A stretch of DNA of 64,000 nucleotides from Pelosinus fermentans DSM 17108 (lineage in GTDB: Bacteria; Bacillota; Negativicutes; DSM-13327): the NCBI RefSeq assembly GCF_000271485.2, contig NZ_AKVN02000001.1, positions 4,055,501 through 4,119,500 on the forward strand, written 5' to 3'. Below the pieces are notes generated by a model. The model was given only the letters and a program-made list of their open reading frames with translations. It ran no database searches and was not told where the DNA came from. Position numbers and translations under genes: made by a program. This document shows, one piece after another, positions 61,175 through 64,000 of this stretch; within the stretch, counting starts at the first letter, position 1, and each line of letters opens with the position of its first letter.

Positions 61175-61992
61175 TATGAATACTGCCTCCAGTTCAAGAA
61201 GTTACCGAAGGTGTGATTTTTACTGGTAAACAACGGACGTATTTTTTCTTTTAATGATTCTGCATCCAGATCTCGTACCAGTCTCCCACCCCGGGCTAAG
61301 GAAATAATACCTGTTTCTTCACTCACAATCACTACTGCAGCATCCGACTGCTCCGTAATGCCAATCGCAGCTCTGTGCCGTGTACCCAATTCTTTATTCA
61401 AACTTCGATCTTCCGTCAATGGCAGTAAACAGCCTGCTGCCATAATTCGACTTCCCCTTAAGATAGCTGCCCCATCATGCATAGGGGTATTCGGAATAAA
61501 AATATTAATTAAAAACTCATTGGAAACAAGACCATCTACTTTGATCCCGGTTTCAATATAATCACTAAGACCTGTTTCCCGTTCTAGTACAATAAGAGCG
61601 CCAATTTTATTTTTAGCTAGTACAGCTACAGCTTTTCCTAGTTCCTCTAACAGACTTTCTTGTTCCTGTTCATCTAGGAATACACTTTTCTTGAATAAAT
61701 TTCCTCGACCTAGTTGTTCTAAGGCACGTCTAAGCTCTGGCTGAAAAACAATCGGCAAGGCTACCAGAACGACTGTCATCGTTTTGTTCAATAACCAGTT
61801 GATCACATTCAGTCCCAGCCATTTACTGATAACAGTGGCAATTAATAGGACAATCAGCCCTTTGAGTAAAGCCAGGGCTCTTGTGTCGCGGATCATGACA
61901 TACAGCTTATACAAAACAAAAGCCACTATGACCATATCCAGAAGATCTAATAAACTAATCGTAGAGATAATTCCTTGAATTTGTAGCAACAT
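61174..61992 (-). CDS. cdaA: diadenylate cyclase
   Basis: 272 residues behind GAGGAG. Three N-terminal helices (residues about 10-85) and a DAC domain with DGAAILRGSRIMAAGCLLPLTEDR and GTRHRAAIGITEQSDAAVVIVSEETG; the DGA and RHR motifs that bind ATP are intact. Makes c-di-AMP from two ATP. First gene of cdaA-cdaR-FAD protein-glmM. Confidence 0.97.
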   Translation of the reverse strand: MLLQIQGIISTISLLDLLDMVIVAFVLYKLYVMIRDTRALALLKGLIVLLIATVISKWLGLNVINWLLNKTMTVVLVALPIVFQPELRRALEQLGRGNLFKKSVFLDEQEQESLLEELGKAVAVLAKNKIGALIVLERETGLSDYIETGIKVDGLVSNEFLINIFIPNTPMHDGAAILRGSRIMAAGCLLPLTEDRSLNKELGTRHRAAIGITEQSDAAVVIVSEETGIISLARGGRLVRDLDAESLKEKIRPLFTSKNHTFGNFLNWRQYS

Positions 61993-62152
61993 ACGCCAAA
62001 CTCCTCATCATAATCGTAAGAATAATAACAATAAATATTTAATTTATTCTACCCAATATTACGGAAAACCTTTAATATTTCCCTGATAAATAAAAAAATA
62101 ATACCTCCGGGTGTCAGAGGTATTATTTTGGACATTTTTTTACATTTTTAAT

Positions 62153-63226
62153 CTATATTTTTGTGACTTCGTCAACCCAGCCAAAGGTATCTTCCACTTT
62201 ACCATATTGTATGTCTGTCACGGTATCAAATAACTTTTTGGCAAAGTCTCCTGTCTGATTCTGATTAATCGTAATCTTTTTACCTTTCCAGGACAATTCT
62301 CCAACAGGAGAAATAACAGCTGCTGTTCCTGTACCAAAGACTTCTTCCAGCTGACCTTTCTCGTGGGCTGCAAAGACTTCTTCCACCGAAATACGGCGTT
62401 CTGAAACTTTTACACCCCATGCCTTCGCCAATTCTAATACGGTTCTTCTTGTCATGCCGCCTAAAATGCTGCCGACTAAATCAGGAGTAATCAATTCTCC
62501 GTTGATTTTGAAGAAGATATTCATGGTACCGACTTCTTCAATATATTTACGTTCTACAGCATCGAGCCACAATACTTGAGCAAATCCTTCTTTTTTAGCT
62601 TCTTCCTGCGCTCTTAAGCTCATCGCATAATTGGCAGGAGTTTTTGCTTCTCCTAAACCACCTAAGGTAGCACGTACGTATTTGTCTTCCACTTTAATGC
62701 TTACAGGATTAAACCCGGCAGCGTAGTATGCACCTACTGGTGATAATAAGATAAATAATTTATAGGTATCCGATACTTTTACCCCTACATACGGATCAGT
62801 AGCAATAATAAAAGGTCTGATATACAAAGCTGTACCTACTTTTGTTGGTACCCATGCTTTGTCTACTTCAATTACCTTTTTTAAACCTTCTGTCACCACA
62901 TCTATATCAATATTTGGAATACACAGAGCATCTGCAGAACGATTGAACCGTGCCAAATAATCTTTCGTGCGGAAAACAATAATCCGATCATCTTCCGTAC
63001 GAAACGCTTTCATTCCTTCAAAAATTGCCTGCCCATAATGAAAAACCATTGCCGCAGGTAAAACAGAATATTCATTATAAGGAATAACTGCCGGATTGTG
63101 CCACCCATTTTCAGGATCATAATCCATCGTAAACATATGATCGGTAAAATATTTGCCAAACCCTAGTTGTTCCTCTGGCGGCATTATCCCAAGTGTATTG
63201 CTTTTTGTAAATGCGATTTCAGTCAT
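62153..63226 (-). CDS. ilvE: branched-chain amino acid aminotransferase
   Basis: 357 residues behind GGAGGC. Class IV PLP fold of the long (BCAT-like) type: NPAVIPYNEYSVLPAAMVFHYGQAIFEGMKAFRTEDDRI, LYIRPFIIATDPYVGV, KYIEEVGTMNIFFKINGELITP, GSILGGMTRRTVLELAKAWGV. Transfers the amino group in the last step of valine, leucine and isoleucine synthesis. A terminator and structured leader precede it. Confidence 0.95.
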   Translation of the reverse strand: MTEIAFTKSNTLGIMPPEEQLGFGKYFTDHMFTMDYDPENGWHNPAVIPYNEYSVLPAAMVFHYGQAIFEGMKAFRTEDDRIIVFRTKDYLARFNRSADALCIPNIDIDVVTEGLKKVIEVDKAWVPTKVGTALYIRPFIIATDPYVGVKVSDTYKLFILLSPVGAYYAAGFNPVSIKVEDKYVRATLGGLGEAKTPANYAMSLRAQEEAKKEGFAQVLWLDAVERKYIEEVGTMNIFFKINGELITPDLVGSILGGMTRRTVLELAKAWGVKVSERRISVEEVFAAHEKGQLEEVFGTGTAAVISPVGELSWKGKKITINQNQTGDFAKKLFDTVTDIQYGKVEDTFGWVDEVTKI

Positions 63227-63511
63227 AGTAGAGTGCCTCCTTATTATTTAAGAAAAACGCTGGCAGTCCTTTTCACCACAAAAGCGCATAGGACTGCCAG
63301 CATACTCTGCGCCTTTGCAGTTTCATTATTCTTCGGTGCAATAAAACACTAATCATACTTTATTGCGCAAAGAAGAAAGACCTCACAAACATCAACTTCT
63401 TAATGCAACAGGCAGACCCTTAGCCGTCTTAATGGAATGTAAGAAAGCAGCTGCTTTCTTACTCCAAAAAACGCTTTACAGGGTCTGCTGCATTGCTCTA
63501 ATTTATGGTTA
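63227..63511 (-). promoter_or_regulatory. structured leader between argH and ilvE
   Basis: On the minus strand three nested pairings occur: TGCAGCAGACCCT with AGGGTCTGC-GTTGCA enclosing the perfect palindrome TAAGAAAGCAGCTGCTTTCTTA; GCGCAATAAA with TTTTATTGCACC; and a terminator just before the ribosome site. A short frame ATG TTT GTG AGG TCT TTC TTC TTT GCG CAA TAA (MFVRSFFFAQ) lies between. Either attenuation of ilvE or an argH terminator region. Confidence 0.45.
63250..63301 (-). terminator. terminator/attenuator before ilvE
   Basis: GCTGGCAGTCCT / AGGACTGCCAGC, perfect 12-base arms, followed on the minus strand by GTTTTTCTT, only 25 bases before the ilvE start. Confidence 0.75.
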
Positions 63512-64000
63512 TTATATATTGCCTTTTGTATACATGTCAAGTACACTTTGCTGCTTCGTCAAGATATCCTGAGCTACCGTAAATTGTTGTTTTACTCCAG
63601 TGGACGAAGTTCCGCCATAAGAATTCCGGGCATCTACACAAGTTTCCACTTTTATGGCTTCAAGAATATCAGTTTCAAACAGAGGGGAAAATTCTTTAAA
63701 CTCAGCTAAGGATAAATCCATCAGCCACTTATTAGCACCCAGGCAATAGGCTACAGACTTTCCTACGACTTCATGAGCCTGACGGAAAGGCAAGCCTTTT
63801 TTCACCAGATAATCGGCCATATCCGTAGCATTGGAAAAATCGTTGCGTACTGCGGAGCCCATAACTTCTTCATTTACTCTCATTGCTCTTAGCATCGAGG
63901 CGTAAACACTTAAGCTAAATTTTAAGGTATCAATGGTGTCAAACATACCTTCTTTGTCTTCCTGCAAGTCCTTATTATAGGCCAATGGCAGCCCTTTGGC
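63512..64000 (-). CDS. argH: argininosuccinate lyase, C-terminal part (start beyond window)
   Basis: The frame is open to the right edge and ends at 63512; about 162 residues are seen. AKGLPLAYNKDLQEDKEGMFDTIDTL is the conserved substrate-binding stretch of ArgH after the GSSxMPxKxN loop (outside view), and ATDMADYLVKKGLPFRQAHEVVGKSV is the usual tail domain. Last step of arginine synthesis, releasing fumarate. Confidence 0.95.
   Translation of the reverse strand, partial: AKGLPLAYNKDLQEDKEGMFDTIDTLKFSLSVYASMLRAMRVNEEVMGSAVRNDFSNATDMADYLVKKGLPFRQAHEVVGKSVAYCLGANKWLMDLSLAEFKEFSPLFETDILEAIKVETCVDARNSYGGTSSTGVKQQFTVAQDILTKQQSVLDMYTKGNI

Noticed and set aside
63227-63511. T-box riboswitch ahead of ilvE
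   Set aside because: The conserved AGGGTGGNACCGCG antiterminator block is not present.

Overview
The window looks like a chromosomal segment of a diderm Firmicute of the Negativicutes (Sporomusaceae, Pelosinus/Sporomusa-like). Firmicute traits are strong AGGAGG-type ribosome binding sites, a glmS ribozyme, cdaA-cdaR-glmM, and a CsoR/CstR regulator. A periplasmic OmpH/Skp chaperone points to an outer membrane. Base composition is moderately AT-rich. I saw no rRNA, tRNA or CRISPR array. The genus is inference.

Region by region. 1-4.0 kb: MinD/Mrp-type ATPases and NifX-like metal-cluster proteins resembling the MrpORP 'orange protein' system, with an odd PaaK-like protein and a metallo-beta-lactamase-fold protein. 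4.1-8.0 kb: a divergent sulfur/persulfide unit (CoA-disulfide reductase-rhodanese, TSCPD protein, methyltransferase, membrane ferredoxin) facing a CstR-like regulator, with G-tract operators at both promoters. 8.2-10.8 kb: a rifampin-phosphotransferase-like enzyme. 11-16.4 kb: small unknown proteins, OmpH, a ZorA/ZorB-like proton-channel pair and a TPR protein. 16.6-17.2 kb: two small genes, one behind Fur boxes. 17.4-21.3 kb: racemase/LysR, ferredoxin-nitroreductase/TetR, and a type I toxin-antitoxin. 21.3-27.9 kb: a sigma-54-controlled beta-keto-acid cleavage operon (BKACE, PanE-like dehydrogenase, GntP permease, CoA-transferase AtoDA). 28-34 kb: flavin reductase, small regulators, QueG-like protein, SstT. 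34.2-36.3 kb: a group II intron beside a broken rsmH-like gene. 37-46.5 kb: guanidine-riboswitch SMR exporters, HAD phosphatase, MmyB-type regulator/SDR pair, XPD/DinG-like helicase with a nuclease domain, two exporters. 46.7-54.7 kb: PhzF, a MarR-controlled permease/DGC pair, SulP, Dps and several broken genes. 55-64 kb: the core block ilvE, cdaA-cdaR-FAD protein-glmM, glmS with its ribozyme, and the end of argH.

The most unusual pattern is that degenerate copies of the 3' end of glmS occur at about 16.6, 29.1, 34.0, 47.7 and 54.0 kb. All are in glmS orientation, all lie downstream of glmS, and four are followed by a related terminator. Three start within a few bases of another gene's stop codon. 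This is what successive integrations at the glmS 3' end would leave, so 16.6-55 kb may be an accretion zone of islands. The many pseudogenes, the intron and the REP-like repeats in the same interval fit that reading, but no integrase is visible and the idea is inference.
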